A stretch of 64,000 nucleotides of DNA. Source: CAWHYG01 sp963833505. Its GTDB lineage: Bacteria; Eisenbacteria; RBG-16-71-46; CAIMUX01. The translations under genes were made by a program, and so were the position numbers. The DNA lies in the NCBI GenBank assembly GCA_963833505.1, contig CAWHYG010000005.1, positions 124,001 to 188,000 on the forward strand, in the 5' to 3' direction. This document shows positions 38,767 through 47,326 of this stretch, piece by piece. The notes under the pieces were generated by a model. That model made no database searches, was not told where the DNA came from, and was given only the letters and a program-made list of their open reading frames with translations. Numbering within the stretch: the stretch's first letter is position 1; every line of letters starts with the position of its first letter.

Positions 38767-39185
38767 TATTGGTATCTATACCATCAGACTCGTTCCGTTT
38801 CAAGGGTACGATGCGAAGAAACATCGGTTGAGGCGCAAGGCGGAGGCTCTCGGGGAGCCGTGAGCCAATGGCCCTTTGCGGTCAGCTAGGCGCGGCCTGA
38901 GACGGGCCGTCATCCTTTGCCCCATTGGCTCCCTGCCGGGATCTGGAGTTCCCGCAACATCTTACGCAGGGAGAAAAGTCGCCCCTGGAGAGAGCGTGGC
39001 TAGTAGACGGGGTGGAACCGGGAAGCATCGGGCAGGGGATTGGGGGTAAGGCGAACTTTGCTGGTGAGTTTGGCAACGGGTGCCGTTCATGCTTGGCGGG
39101 CGATTGATACGTCGGTTCGATCAGCAGGACGTTGGCTCCAGCGTCGACGGCAGTGAGTCCCAGGTCCGAAATGCGTGCGCAAGCC
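38767..39185. other. Intergenic region upstream of tumE, no gene recognised
   Basis: About 420 bases. It must hold the promoter of the TumE/TumA pair; TTGGTATCTATACCATCA near 38771-38788 contains a palindrome GGTATCTATACC that could be an operator. No other feature is supported. Confidence 0.4.
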
Positions 39186-40406
39186 CTACCCCCGCTCGCC
39201 AGCGCCCCACCGCAGGATCAGATCCGTCACCAGACCCGAACGCCCGGCGGCCATCGCCAGAATCCGCTCCCGCGCCTCCGATCGGACGCCGAGCTTCTCG
39301 GCCGCCTTTGCGGCGTACGAGCACGCGGACAGGACATCGGCGCCGATGATGTCGTACCCGTAGCCCTCGATCAGCCAGTGGACGGCCAGGATGCCCGCCT
39401 CCATCGCGAACGCCGGCTGGTCCTCGGCATGGTCCCGCGCCGCCCGGGTCAGGGTCTTGGGATCGCACGGACTGCGCCGCGCCAGGAAGAGCGCGGCCTC
39501 GAACAGGCCGGCATCCTTGGCCGCGGCGAACCACTTGCCCTCCGTACCTGGTGTGGACCCGACCAGGTCATCGAGGATCTCCTCCGGCTTCTTCTGAGGA
39601 TACTTGCGGCACATGGCGCGGAATGAAGCCAGGTAGGTTCCCTCGCGGGCTCCGGCGGAGACGCCGTACCCCCGATAGGCTTCGTCCGCGCGTCCTTGGG
39701 CGAGAAGGATCTCCTCGCAGAATCCGCTGATGTGGGCGTCATAGCTGCCGCCGGCCCGGCACGACTCCGCAAGTCGGATGGCCTCGTCCGGTCTTCCCTG
39801 GGCCAAGAGGGCCCGCGCCGCCCACAGCTTGTAGGGCCAGAAGGACTCCGTCGCGAGCAGGTCGATGATCTCTTCGTATCGTTCCGCACGCAGGAGGGCG
39901 CTCAGGCAGGCGGAAGCGCCGTGAAAATGCCCGCGCATGTCCGGATCCGGACTGAGCGCCATCTTCGTGGTCCAGAGGAGCTGATCCGCCCAGGCGGAGG
40001 CGATCTCCTTGGAGGCGCAAAGCTCGCCCCAGTAGTCGGCGAGCGTCTCGATGTAGGGGATCTCGTCCGCGGCGTGCGCCTCGTAGAGCCGCTCGAGCCA
40101 GGCCTCGCGCGCCTTTTCCTCGGCCGGAGCCGACGCGATGATGGGCACGAGTTGCCCGATCGCGTTGTTCACCGCGGCGCCGATCGCACCGGAGGAGCTG
40201 TCCACCTGTTCGAGGGCAGGGGAGACGCGCTCGAGGAACGTGACCGCCCCCTCGGCCGCCAGGGTAGGATCCTTGCGCGCGACCCGTTTGATTTCGGCCA
40301 CCGCCTGCTTCACGCGCAGCACCGCGGGTTGCGAGCGCCATCCGAAGGAATGTCGCCGGAATCGCGCCTTGAACTCCCAGGGATACCCGCCGCCCTTGGC
40401 CTTCAA
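39186..40406 (-). CDS. Conserved hypothetical helical-repeat protein
   Basis: A 406-residue soluble protein from TTG 40406. It opens with WEFKARFRRHSFGWRSQPA, an arrangement I recall from an unnamed family. It continues with helical pairs of TPR/HEAT character (YEEIIDLLATESFWPYKLWA, RPDEAIRLAESCRAGG, KWFAAAKDAGLFEAALFLAR). Other conserved stretches are DSSSGAIGAAVNNAIGQLVP and EIPYIETLADYWGELC. No catalytic motif is visible. It overlaps the preceding P-loop gene by four bases (TTGA), so the two are made together and may act together. Function is unknown. Confidence 0.7.
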   Translation of the reverse strand: MKAKGGGYPWEFKARFRRHSFGWRSQPAVLRVKQAVAEIKRVARKDPTLAAEGAVTFLERVSPALEQVDSSSGAIGAAVNNAIGQLVPIIASAPAEEKAREAWLERLYEAHAADEIPYIETLADYWGELCASKEIASAWADQLLWTTKMALSPDPDMRGHFHGASACLSALLRAERYEEIIDLLATESFWPYKLWAARALLAQGRPDEAIRLAESCRAGGSYDAHISGFCEEILLAQGRADEAYRGYGVSAGAREGTYLASFRAMCRKYPQKKPEEILDDLVGSTPGTEGKWFAAAKDAGLFEAALFLARRSPCDPKTLTRAARDHAEDQPAFAMEAGILAVHWLIEGYGYDIIGADVLSACSYAAKAAEKLGVRSEARERILAMAAGRSGLVTDLILRWGAGERG

Positions 40407-41257
40407 TCCGTGCTCTTCAGGTCCCGCTTGATGCGGGTCAACGCTCTGCGGAGACCCGGGTCGCGGGGATCGGATAGATCGGCAGCCACGGCGGTGATGG
40501 GGATTTTGCTGCCAAGGGGATGAAGAATGTCCCGGAAGACCGCCTCATCACCACGCAGGCGCTTCACCTCCCCGATGAAGCGTTCCCCATGGCTGCGCTC
40601 GACTTCCCCGTGGACGTTGACCACGACCACCTGAGCCCGCTCGATCCCATGATACTCAGGACAGAGCGCCCAGTGCTCCGTCGGAGCGGGCCACGGCTTC
40701 GAGCGCATCTCCGCAAGCTGAGACGCCAGCAGGTTCCGCGCCTTTTCCAAGATCTTCGGGTCCGTCGCGATCGCTCGGTCCCCGAATTTCCCGAGAAGGA
40801 CGCGGACCATCGACTCCGGATTCTCGGCGGCGAGCTCGAGGGCGGCGATTGTCTTCTCGCGTTCCTTCGTGTGGTCCCGTGAGACCCGACGCAAGAGGTT
40901 CGGTCCGGTGAGCGCGGGTCGCGCGACGTAGACGACGGACTCAGCCCCCTCGAGGGGAAGGTCTCCCTCGATCACGACCGCCTCGGAATAGTCCGTCATG
41001 AAATCGGACTCGTAGAAAGCCTCGGAGTCGGGACGGGCGAAGGAGTAGAGCGCGACGCCCGTGGCTCCGGCCGATCGGTAGCGATCCAGCTCCGGGTGGA
41101 CGCCGGGGCACGACTCCCGCGGTCGCGGCACCTTGTCGTCCCGGATCGCGCGCAGGCAGGCCACATCCACCTCGGTGGAGCGCAGGATGTCCTCGACAAG
41201 GCTGGTCTTGCCGGAACCGGCCGGGCCGTCGATATGAAGGATGTTTCGGTAGATCAC
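40403..41257 (-). CDS. P-loop NTPase of unknown function (MobB-like)
   Basis: From GTG 41257 it has 284 residues; the frame continues upstream to 41389 with poor-quality sequence. The Walker A motif is HIDGPAGSGKTSLVEDIL near residue 10. Further conserved segments are DVACLRAIRDD, HPELDRYRSAGATGVALYSF, SDFMTDYSEAVVIEGDLPL and, near the end, AQVVVVNVHGEVER and KIPITAVAADLSDP, which could bind the guanine base (NKxD-like position). The fold resembles MobB-type or kinase-like P-loop proteins. It is coupled to the helical-repeat protein by a four-base overlap. No substrate can be named. Confidence 0.65.
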   Translation of the reverse strand: MIYRNILHIDGPAGSGKTSLVEDILRSTEVDVACLRAIRDDKVPRPRESCPGVHPELDRYRSAGATGVALYSFARPDSEAFYESDFMTDYSEAVVIEGDLPLEGAESVVYVARPALTGPNLLRRVSRDHTKEREKTIAALELAAENPESMVRVLLGKFGDRAIATDPKILEKARNLLASQLAEMRSKPWPAPTEHWALCPEYHGIERAQVVVVNVHGEVERSHGERFIGEVKRLRGDEAVFRDILHPLGSKIPITAVAADLSDPRDPGLRRALTRIKRDLKSTD

Positions 41258-41511
41258 GGGTCGAGGGTACCAGCCTCCGCTACGTGCGGCATCGCCTTTC
41301 CCCCGCACGCCAGCCGTGCGCTGATCCAGGGAGCGCATCCGCAACCAGCTCAAGACATGCAGGGACAGGGGCGGGGCCGGCCAACGCATAGCGCCGTAAC
41401 AGACCTAATGACAATACGTTGTGGAGTGAGGTCTTCATTGCGTTCGCCCTAGTTAGCGGAGAACCCTGAAAGCGAGAGCCCTCGGGGCTTCGCTGTACCG
41501 GACCCGGATTC

Positions 41512-41539
41512 TTGACCAAACTAACGTCATTCGTTAGAA
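41512..41539 (+). promoter_or_regulatory. Promoter with overlapping palindromic operator for the DUF4143 ATPase
   Basis: TTGACC (41512-41517) and TAGAAT (41534-41539) are 16 bases apart. Between and overlapping them is the perfect inverted repeat CTAACG-TCATT-CGTTAG at 41521-41537, well placed to block polymerase. The -10 box ends eight bases before the ATG at 41548, so the message may be leaderless. Confidence 0.5.
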
Positions 41540-41547
41540 TGGACAGG

Positions 41548-42768
41548 ATGAAGAAGAGATCGTTGGCACTCGCTTTGACCGAGCTGGCATTCGCGGCCCA
41601 CAAGATGGCCCTCGTTTCCGGACCGCGGCAATGCGGCAAGACAACGCTGGGCAAGATGCTCCTCCGCGAGCGGGGCAGTGGCGCGTACTGGAACTGGGAC
41701 GAGACAAAGTTCCGCCGTCTCTGGGCCCAAGACCCATCTGCCGCGATCCCCGCCGCGAGAGGAAGCGGCGTCCCACTCGTGGTCCTGGATGAAATCCACA
41801 AGCACCGTCTGTGGAAACGCAGCTTGAAAGGCGTCTTTGACACTCTCGTAGATCCCTGCGACATCCTGGTGACCGGCAGCGCCAGACTCGACATCTACAA
41901 GAAGGGAGGCGACAGCCTCCTGGGGCGGCATCTCAGCTTCCGGTTGCACCCTTTCTCACTGCGCGAGCTGCAGCGGCCGGATGTGCCGACGCCCGAGGCG
42001 GCATTGGGCCTGCTGTTTGATGGAGGAATTCAAAGCAGCAAAGCCGCTGAGCGCAACCTGACGGCCCTCATGGTTTACGGCCCGTTCCCGGAGCCGCTCT
42101 TGGCCCAGGACATGCGGAAGGCTCGCCTATGGCGGCGCAGCCACGAGCGGCTGGTTGTCCGGGAGGATCTTCGGGACTTGAGCCGCCTTCCCGAGCTCGA
42201 CCGGATCGAGATGCTCAACGCGCTGTTGCCCGATCGGGTCGGATCGCTCTTCAGCCTGGCCTCGGTGGGGCGCGATCTCGAGGTCAGCATTCCTACCGTG
42301 AAGCGATGGATCACCTACTTGAAGGCGCTCTACTACCTGTTCGAGGTCAAGCCGTGGCATCGCGGCATCCGCCGATCGCTGCGGCGCGAGGGCAAGGTCT
42401 ACCTGTGGGACTACGGCGTTATTCCGAACGAAGCCGCGCGGTTTGAGAACCTCGTCGCCAGTCATCTCTTGAAGACCTGTCACTTCTGGACCGATCGCGG
42501 CGACGGGGAGTTCGAACTGCGCTATCTCCGGAACAAGCAGAAGCAGGAGATCGACTTCCTGATCGTGCGCGATGGTGTCCCCTGGTTGCCGGTCGAGGTG
42601 AAGTCCGGGGAGCTGGCGCCATCCGAGAGCTGGAAGGCTCTAGGCCCGCTCTTGCCCTGCAAGCAAGGACTGCAGATTGTGCGCAAACCGGTCCGGCGTG
42701 TCCATGCGGTTGGCGGCATGCGAGTGCTCGTGATCGGCGCGGCGGAAAGCCTGAGCGGTCTGGCCTAG
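41548..42768 (+). CDS. AAA ATPase with DUF4143 domain
   Basis: Starting at ATG 41548 (MKKRSLALALTEL) it has 406 residues. The AAA_14 core has Walker A VSGPRQCGKTTLGKML near residue 25, Walker B PLVVLDEIHKHRLW, and sensor LVTGSARLDIYKKGG. The C-terminal half is DUF4143 with a winged-helix part (SVGRDLEVSIPTVKRWITYL) and a nuclease-like end (ELRYLRNKQKQEIDFLIVRD, then PVEVKSG). Such proteins are common in mobile regions and are suspected to act in conflict or stability systems. An upstream ATG at 41539 lies inside the -10 box. The gene is followed by a decayed GACC repeat on the other strand. Confidence 0.88.
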   Translation: MKKRSLALALTELAFAAHKMALVSGPRQCGKTTLGKMLLRERGSGAYWNWDETKFRRLWAQDPSAAIPAARGSGVPLVVLDEIHKHRLWKRSLKGVFDTLVDPCDILVTGSARLDIYKKGGDSLLGRHLSFRLHPFSLRELQRPDVPTPEAALGLLFDGGIQSSKAAERNLTALMVYGPFPEPLLAQDMRKARLWRRSHERLVVREDLRDLSRLPELDRIEMLNALLPDRVGSLFSLASVGRDLEVSIPTVKRWITYLKALYYLFEVKPWHRGIRRSLRREGKVYLWDYGVIPNEAARFENLVASHLLKTCHFWTDRGDGEFELRYLRNKQKQEIDFLIVRDGVPWLPVEVKSGELAPSESWKALGPLLPCKQGLQIVRKPVRRVHAVGGMRVLVIGAAESLSGLA

Positions 42769-42789
42769 CCAAGGGTCGCGATCCGACCC

Positions 42790-42970
42790 GCCGGCGCGAC
42801 CTGCGTCGGCACCGGCGGCGTGCAAGGATTCGGCGCGCAGCTCATACCCGGCCCCTGCCAGGTTAAGGGGCGCCCGGCAACCGCCCTGCGTGGTCACCGC
42901 GCTCTGGCCCGTCGCGTCGTCGCAACGGGCTCCCGTCGGCTGAGGACCGGGGTTCCGATGGCGCACCTCT
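42790..42970 (-). pseudogene. Decayed GACC Cys-rich repeat
   Basis: Read on the minus strand this gives PQPTGARCDDATGQSAVTTQ and GGCRAPLNLAG, followed after a shift by AGADAGR. It aligns with the last repeat of the chimeric frame at 36085-36250 (PTGACCDEATGQCEVTTQ ... GADAGD). Two of the Cys are replaced (Arg and Ser) and the frame is lost halfway, so it is dead. It sits between the DUF4143 gene and the helicase. Confidence 0.7.
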
Positions 42971-42985
42971 TGCCAGCACCCGCCC

Positions 42986-44456
42986 GTGCGCCTCATTTTC
43001 GACGGCGGAACCATAGTCTTCGAGGACCCGCCCCCGGGCTTCCACCCGGGGCATCTCTCCGGCGTGGTCTGGGATCGGCGCATTTCCCGGTACCGCTGTC
43101 CCGGTTGGCTCTACCCGGCCGTGGTTGACGCGCTCCGCGCCGAGGCGATCCCGTTCGAAGACCGCGTGCGTCCCGCGGATCGGACGGCGGGAGGTTGGGA
43201 TCCGGCCGCGGGAGACTGGAGTCGGACAGGCGGCCAGTGGCGCGAGGTCGAGCTTCGGCCCTACCAGGCCGCGGCCCTCGCCGGTTGGGAAGCCGCCGGC
43301 TCGCGCGGCCTCATCGTGCTCCCGACCGGAGCGGGCAAGACGCGCCTGGCCATCGCGGCCTTGGCTCGAGCGGCGCGAAGCACGCTGATCCTGGTGCCGA
43401 CCCGGGTCATGCTGAGCCAGTGGCAGGAGGCGCTCCGCGGGTTCTACCAAGGCGAGGTCGGCATCCTCGGAGACGGTTCCCATATGCTCGCGTCCGTGAC
43501 CGTCTCCACGTTCGAGAGCGCGGGCCGTCACATGGGTCGCATCGGGAACCGGTTCGACCTTCTCGTCGTGGACGAAGCGCACCACCTGGGATCGGTCCTC
43601 AGGACCGAAGCGCTGGAGCTTTCCATCGCCCGTTTCCGCCTCGGACTTACGGCCACGCCCCCTTCCGGTCCAGACCGCATGCGGGCGCTCGAGCATCTCG
43701 ATCGGGCCGCTTCTGTACGAGCTGCGCGTGGCCGACCTGACGGGCCGCTTCCTCGCGCCGCTGGATCTCCTGACCGTCAAGGTCGCTTTCACACCCGAAG
43801 ACCGTGCCCGGTATCGGCGGGATCGGGATCTGTTTCACCCCTATCTCGCCGCCTTCTTCGCCGCTTCACCGGATGCGACCTGGCGGGACTTCTGCCAGGA
43901 GGCGGTGCGGTCGCCGCAGGGGCGCGAGGCGCTGGAAGCCTGGCGGCGGGCGCGGCGGCTGGCGGGATTCCATCAGGGGAAGGCCCGGATCGTCCGCTCG
44001 CTTCTGGACCGCCACCGCGAGCAGAGGACGCTGGTGTTCACCGGCAGCAACGAGGCCGCCTACGCCATCGCCCGCGCGAATCTCGTGATGCCGATTACCT
44101 GCGACATCGGGCGGGAAGAGCGGAAAGACGCGCTGCGCCGCTTCGCGGCGGGCGAGCTCCGCGCCCTCGTCTCCTCACAGGTCTTGAACGAGGGGATCGA
44201 TGTTCCGGATGCCGAGGTCGCCATCGTTCTCGGAGGGACGGGGACGGAGAGGGAGCATGTCCAACGGGTGGGGCGCCTGCTCCGGCCGGCTCCGGGCAAG
44301 CGGGCCGTCGTCTACGCGCTGGTTACGCGCAACACCAACGAGGTCAGAAAAACCGAACGGCTCCAGGAATCGCTGAGCATCGGATCGGTGGAATCCTCGT
44401 CGCCCGGTTCGGCGAGGCGGCGCGGCCAACAGCCCGCCCGGGCCCCGTCGCCGTGA
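42986..44456 (+). CDS. XPB/Rad25-type SF2 helicase, one frameshift
   Basis: From GTG 42986 the N-terminus (VRLIFDGGTIVFEDPPPGF to GWLYPAVVDALR) resembles the damage-recognition-like domain of XPB. Helicase motifs follow: Q/I region ELRPYQAAALAGW, Walker A VLPTGAGKTRLAI, motif II LLVVDEAHHLG, motif III GLTATPPSGPD. After HL the frame breaks; one extra G near 43700 explains it. In the other frame, GPLLYELRVADLTGRFLAPL continues with motif IV TLVFTGSNEAA, motif V VLNEGIDVPDAEVAIVLGG and motif VI EHVQRVGRLLRP. Repaired length is about 490 residues. The stop overlaps the GTG of the next gene (GTGA). XPB unwinds DNA in repair; the following Bax1-like nuclease is its usual partner. Confidence 0.85.
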
Positions 44457-45754
44457 TCCCCTTGCGAATTCGGGAAGGCCGCGTCTTTCCCGACTACTTC
44501 GGTCCGGAAGACCTCCCCTGGCTGCGGGCGCTCTTAGAGCAACAGGCGGCCTGTGTCGGACTGCCCCGCCGATGTCTCCGCGAGCGCTGGCGCGAGCCCC
44601 TGTTCCCGTCCGGTCCCGAACCCAAACGCCGCCTGATGACGGAAGTCCTCGATCGCCTCCAGTCCGACCGGGAGCGCACCAGGCTCTCGTCTCGATTGCT
44701 CCGCCAGACCCTGTTCGGCGAGCGCGTTACGAGCGTCGCCGGCGACGACGAGGTCTGGCAATCCGCGGCCGCAAAACTCGGGATCACGCGGGAGGTTCTG
44801 GAGGATGCGCTCTTTGCCGATCTCCCCGGCGAACGCATCGTCAGTTCGACACCGGACCTCACGGTGGCGGAACTGGTGCCGCGGGGCAACCTCGAGCTTG
44901 TACAACGGCTGATCCGGCGCTCCATCGGCTGTCGGGTCCAGCTTCGAGGCGAGACCAGGGCGGTCGTCCGCGCGGCCCGCTGGCGAGGCCTCCTCTGCGT
45001 GGTCGAGGGACCCGGAAGGCCCTTCGATTCCGGTGGACCCAGCGCCTCCGACGAGGTCGTTCTCGGTCTGTCGGGTCCCCTCTCGGTCATCCACCACACG
45101 ACGCTCTACGGTCGCGCTTTGGCGAGTTTGATCCCCCTCTTCGCGTGGTGCAGCCACTTCCACCTGCGGGCCCGCTGTTTCTATCAGGGACAGGCTCTTC
45201 TCCTGGAGGTCCGATCGGGGGATGCTCTCCTGCCGGGGCGAGAGCCGAAGGCGTTTGACAGCAAGCTGGAGCAACGTTTCGCCCGCGACATGGAGCGCAC
45301 CGCCCCGGAGTGGGAGGTGATCCGTGAGCCGGAACCGGTGGCGGTCGGGCGCCGCTGGATCTTCCCCGATTTTGCGCTTCGGCACCGGCAGGATCCCTCG
45401 CGGCGCTGGCTCCTGGAGATCGCCGGCTTCTGGACGCCGCGGTATTTGGAGCACAAACTTCGCGACCTCCGTCTGGCCGGATTGGACAACCTGATCCTCT
45501 GCCTCGATGCGGACCGCGCTTGCGGCGACGATGCGGTGCCGGCCGGCGCCCGGCTCGTGCGCTATCGGCGGAAGATCGATGTTCGCACGATCGTTGAGAT
45601 CATGGAGTCGGGCGTCGGCGGCAGATGCGGCACCGCGGCTCGGAGGCCGACCAGTCAGAGCGGTTTGGCAGCCCGGCGTCCTTCTGCCATCATGGACGTG
45701 CCTGCCGAGCAGGGTTGTGCGCCAGCTCGGAAGACGGACAGAATCGGCCTCTGA
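44453..45754 (+). CDS. Bax1-like (DUF790) nuclease partner of XPB
   Basis: The start is GTG 44453, overlapping the helicase stop by four bases. The 433-residue protein begins VIPLRIREGRVFPDYFGPED, typical of DUF790. It continues through SDRERTRLSSRLLRQTLFGE, then RGNLELVQRLIRRSIG, and ends in a nuclease-like domain with DSKLEQRFARDMER, IFPDFALRH and RWLLEIAGFWTPRYLEHKL (PD-ExK-like order: Asp in FPDF, Glu in LLEIAG, Lys in EHKL). In archaea Bax1 binds XPB and cuts DNA in a nucleotide-excision-like reaction; XPB-Bax1 pairs also occur in bacteria. The last 40 residues after VRTIVEIMES are low complexity and may reflect a lost stop. Confidence 0.85.
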   Translation: MIPLRIREGRVFPDYFGPEDLPWLRALLEQQAACVGLPRRCLRERWREPLFPSGPEPKRRLMTEVLDRLQSDRERTRLSSRLLRQTLFGERVTSVAGDDEVWQSAAAKLGITREVLEDALFADLPGERIVSSTPDLTVAELVPRGNLELVQRLIRRSIGCRVQLRGETRAVVRAARWRGLLCVVEGPGRPFDSGGPSASDEVVLGLSGPLSVIHHTTLYGRALASLIPLFAWCSHFHLRARCFYQGQALLLEVRSGDALLPGREPKAFDSKLEQRFARDMERTAPEWEVIREPEPVAVGRRWIFPDFALRHRQDPSRRWLLEIAGFWTPRYLEHKLRDLRLAGLDNLILCLDADRACGDDAVPAGARLVRYRRKIDVRTIVEIMESGVGGRCGTAARRPTSQSGLAARRPSAIMDVPAEQGCAPARKTDRIGL

Positions 45755-45968
45755 GGACAGGCGGCCCGAGGATGTACGCCGGCAATACGCGGAGGGAGAT
45801 CCGCTGATTGGCGAAGCCCTGGATGAGGGAATCCTCCTCTATGAACGAGACAGTCAAGGAGTGAGTGCGTAGCTGTCTCGACCACTCTTCGAGGGCCCAG
45901 CAGAAGCCGGGAGCCGCTCACGGTCCTGATCAAGGACCCGCCAAGCCTCGCGGCGAGCCGGCAGGACC

Positions 45969-46616
45969 TCAGGGATCGCGCCGGACGTCGGAGCCCTCGA
46001 GCCGGATCGTCCCGATGCATGGAGCCACGATCGCCTCCACTTCTGGGACGAGCCCCATCGTCCGAACCAGACCGAACACTCGGACTTCCGCCAGTGGAAA
46101 TGCATCCTTCACCAAGGAAGCCGCGGCCAGGAGCGTCGCTCCCTTGGTCAGGAAGTCATCGACCACCGTGATCGAATCTGGAGCGACGAGCAGCCGTTCC
46201 AGTTCCATGGAGTCCAGGTGTTTCTGGGCTGAAGTCCGCTCTCCTGGTGCCGCGAACGCCGACTTCGGAACCGGCTTGGCTCGTAAGAGGCAAGGAAGGA
46301 CCTCGCTTCCGAGTCTGACGGCAACCAGCTCCTCGCAGATGCGTTCTCCCGGCCAGAGCGCATCCCTCCCCACAAGAGGGGCGCTTCTCGGACATGGAAC
46401 GAGTGCGACCGACGGCCCGAAGAACGCGTCAAGCCCGGTTCCCGACAGCTCCTGCTGCAATCGGTCGACGACGCTCTTGAGGAATCCCGGGGTATCGTTC
46501 TTGACCGCGTCACGGACCCTTCGTGACCTCTTCGAGACTTCCGATCGGCCGCGGGGGGAGTATGCGAGGAATGAGCCGAACTGGACCTCAGAGAGCAAGC
46601 GAGGAGGCTTCTTCAC
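45969..46616 (-). CDS. Phosphoribosyltransferase-like protein
   Basis: A 215-residue protein from GTG 46616. The PRPP-binding loop is clear: SITVVDDFLTKGATLLAAAS near residues 148-167 (two acidic residues, then the Thr/Gly loop). The N-terminal part (VALVPCPRSAPLVGRDALWP) resembles the ComF-like group. It overlaps the end of the DprA-like gene by 29 bases, so the two form a coupled pair. PRTases transfer ribose-5-phosphate from PRPP to a base; no substrate specificity is visible. Together with a SLOG/DprA partner it could act on nucleotides in a defence or DNA-uptake setting, but that is an inference. Confidence 0.75.
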   Translation of the reverse strand: MKKPPRLLSEVQFGSFLAYSPRGRSEVSKRSRRVRDAVKNDTPGFLKSVVDRLQQELSGTGLDAFFGPSVALVPCPRSAPLVGRDALWPGERICEELVAVRLGSEVLPCLLRAKPVPKSAFAAPGERTSAQKHLDSMELERLLVAPDSITVVDDFLTKGATLLAAASLVKDAFPLAEVRVFGLVRTMGLVPEVEAIVAPCIGTIRLEGSDVRRDP

Positions 46617-47277
46617 CGGTTCTCTCAGGAAGGAACTCGAACATCAGACCGATCGTTGCGGCCGAGATCACTTGAGCGCCGTAGCGGGCCATTTCCTTCG
46701 ACCAGCCCAGGGTCGCGTCCTCCAGAATTCCCTCGAACAAGAACAACGGACGACCCAGACGGAGCGCTTCCCAGCCCTGGTGCAGCGACCCGCTCTTCTC
46801 CCCCGCCTCGACGATCACCGTGGCGTCGGAGATGAGCGCCATGGTCCGGTTTCGCATCGGAAAGTTCCCCCGCTGAGAGGGAGTGCCGCTGGGGAACTGC
46901 GAGAGACAGAGATGCTCGCGCATGATGAGCGTTTGAAGATCACGGTTCTTTGCCGGATAGGATTCATCGAGGGGGGTTCCCAGCACGGCGACAGTCCGAC
47001 CCTTGGCACCGATGCTCGCCATGTGGGCTTGGGCGTCGATGCCCTCAGCGAGGCCGCTGACGATCACGACTCCCTGCCTGGCCAGCCTCTCGGCGAAAAA
47101 CCGCGCGGTATCGAGCCCCTTCTTCGAAGCCTTCCTCGAACCGACCACCGACACACGCGGCCCAACGCGGAGAATCTCAGGATGGCCAGCCACGAAGAGA
47201 CGTGCCGGTGCGTTCTTCTTCTCGACCTCGTTTAGAGGCCCCAGAAGCTCCTCAACGCCGTATTCCTCGAAGTCCAC
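46588..47277 (-). CDS. DprA/Smf-like (SLOG) Rossmann-fold protein
   Basis: The start is set at GTG 47277, with AGGAGAG close upstream; the frame remains open to 47526 but that part is Arg-rich and unlikely. The 229-residue protein is essentially the DprA Rossmann core: VSVVGSRKASKKGLDTARFF, VVIVSGLAEGIDAQAH, TVAVLGTPLDESYPAKNRDL, SQFPSGTPSQRGNFPMRNRT and TVIVEAGEKSGSLHQG. It lacks the N-terminal SAM-like and C-terminal winged-helix parts of competence DprA, so it is more like the short SLOG proteins. It overlaps the PRTase gene by 29 bases. Its ligand may be a nucleotide or ssDNA. Confidence 0.82.
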   Translation of the reverse strand: MDFEEYGVEELLGPLNEVEKKNAPARLFVAGHPEILRVGPRVSVVGSRKASKKGLDTARFFAERLARQGVVIVSGLAEGIDAQAHMASIGAKGRTVAVLGTPLDESYPAKNRDLQTLIMREHLCLSQFPSGTPSQRGNFPMRNRTMALISDATVIVEAGEKSGSLHQGWEALRLGRPLFLFEGILEDATLGWSKEMARYGAQVISAATIGLMFEFLPERTGEEASSLAL

Positions 47278-47326
47278 TACCTCTCCTATGGCCCATCCAG
47301 GGGCCGATCCCCTTGGACGACAGATC

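Noticed and set aside
41539..41547. ATG 41539 as the start of the DUF4143 ATPase
   Set aside because: It overlaps the proposed -10 box; the ATG at 41548 leaves the promoter intact and gives a normal N-terminus.
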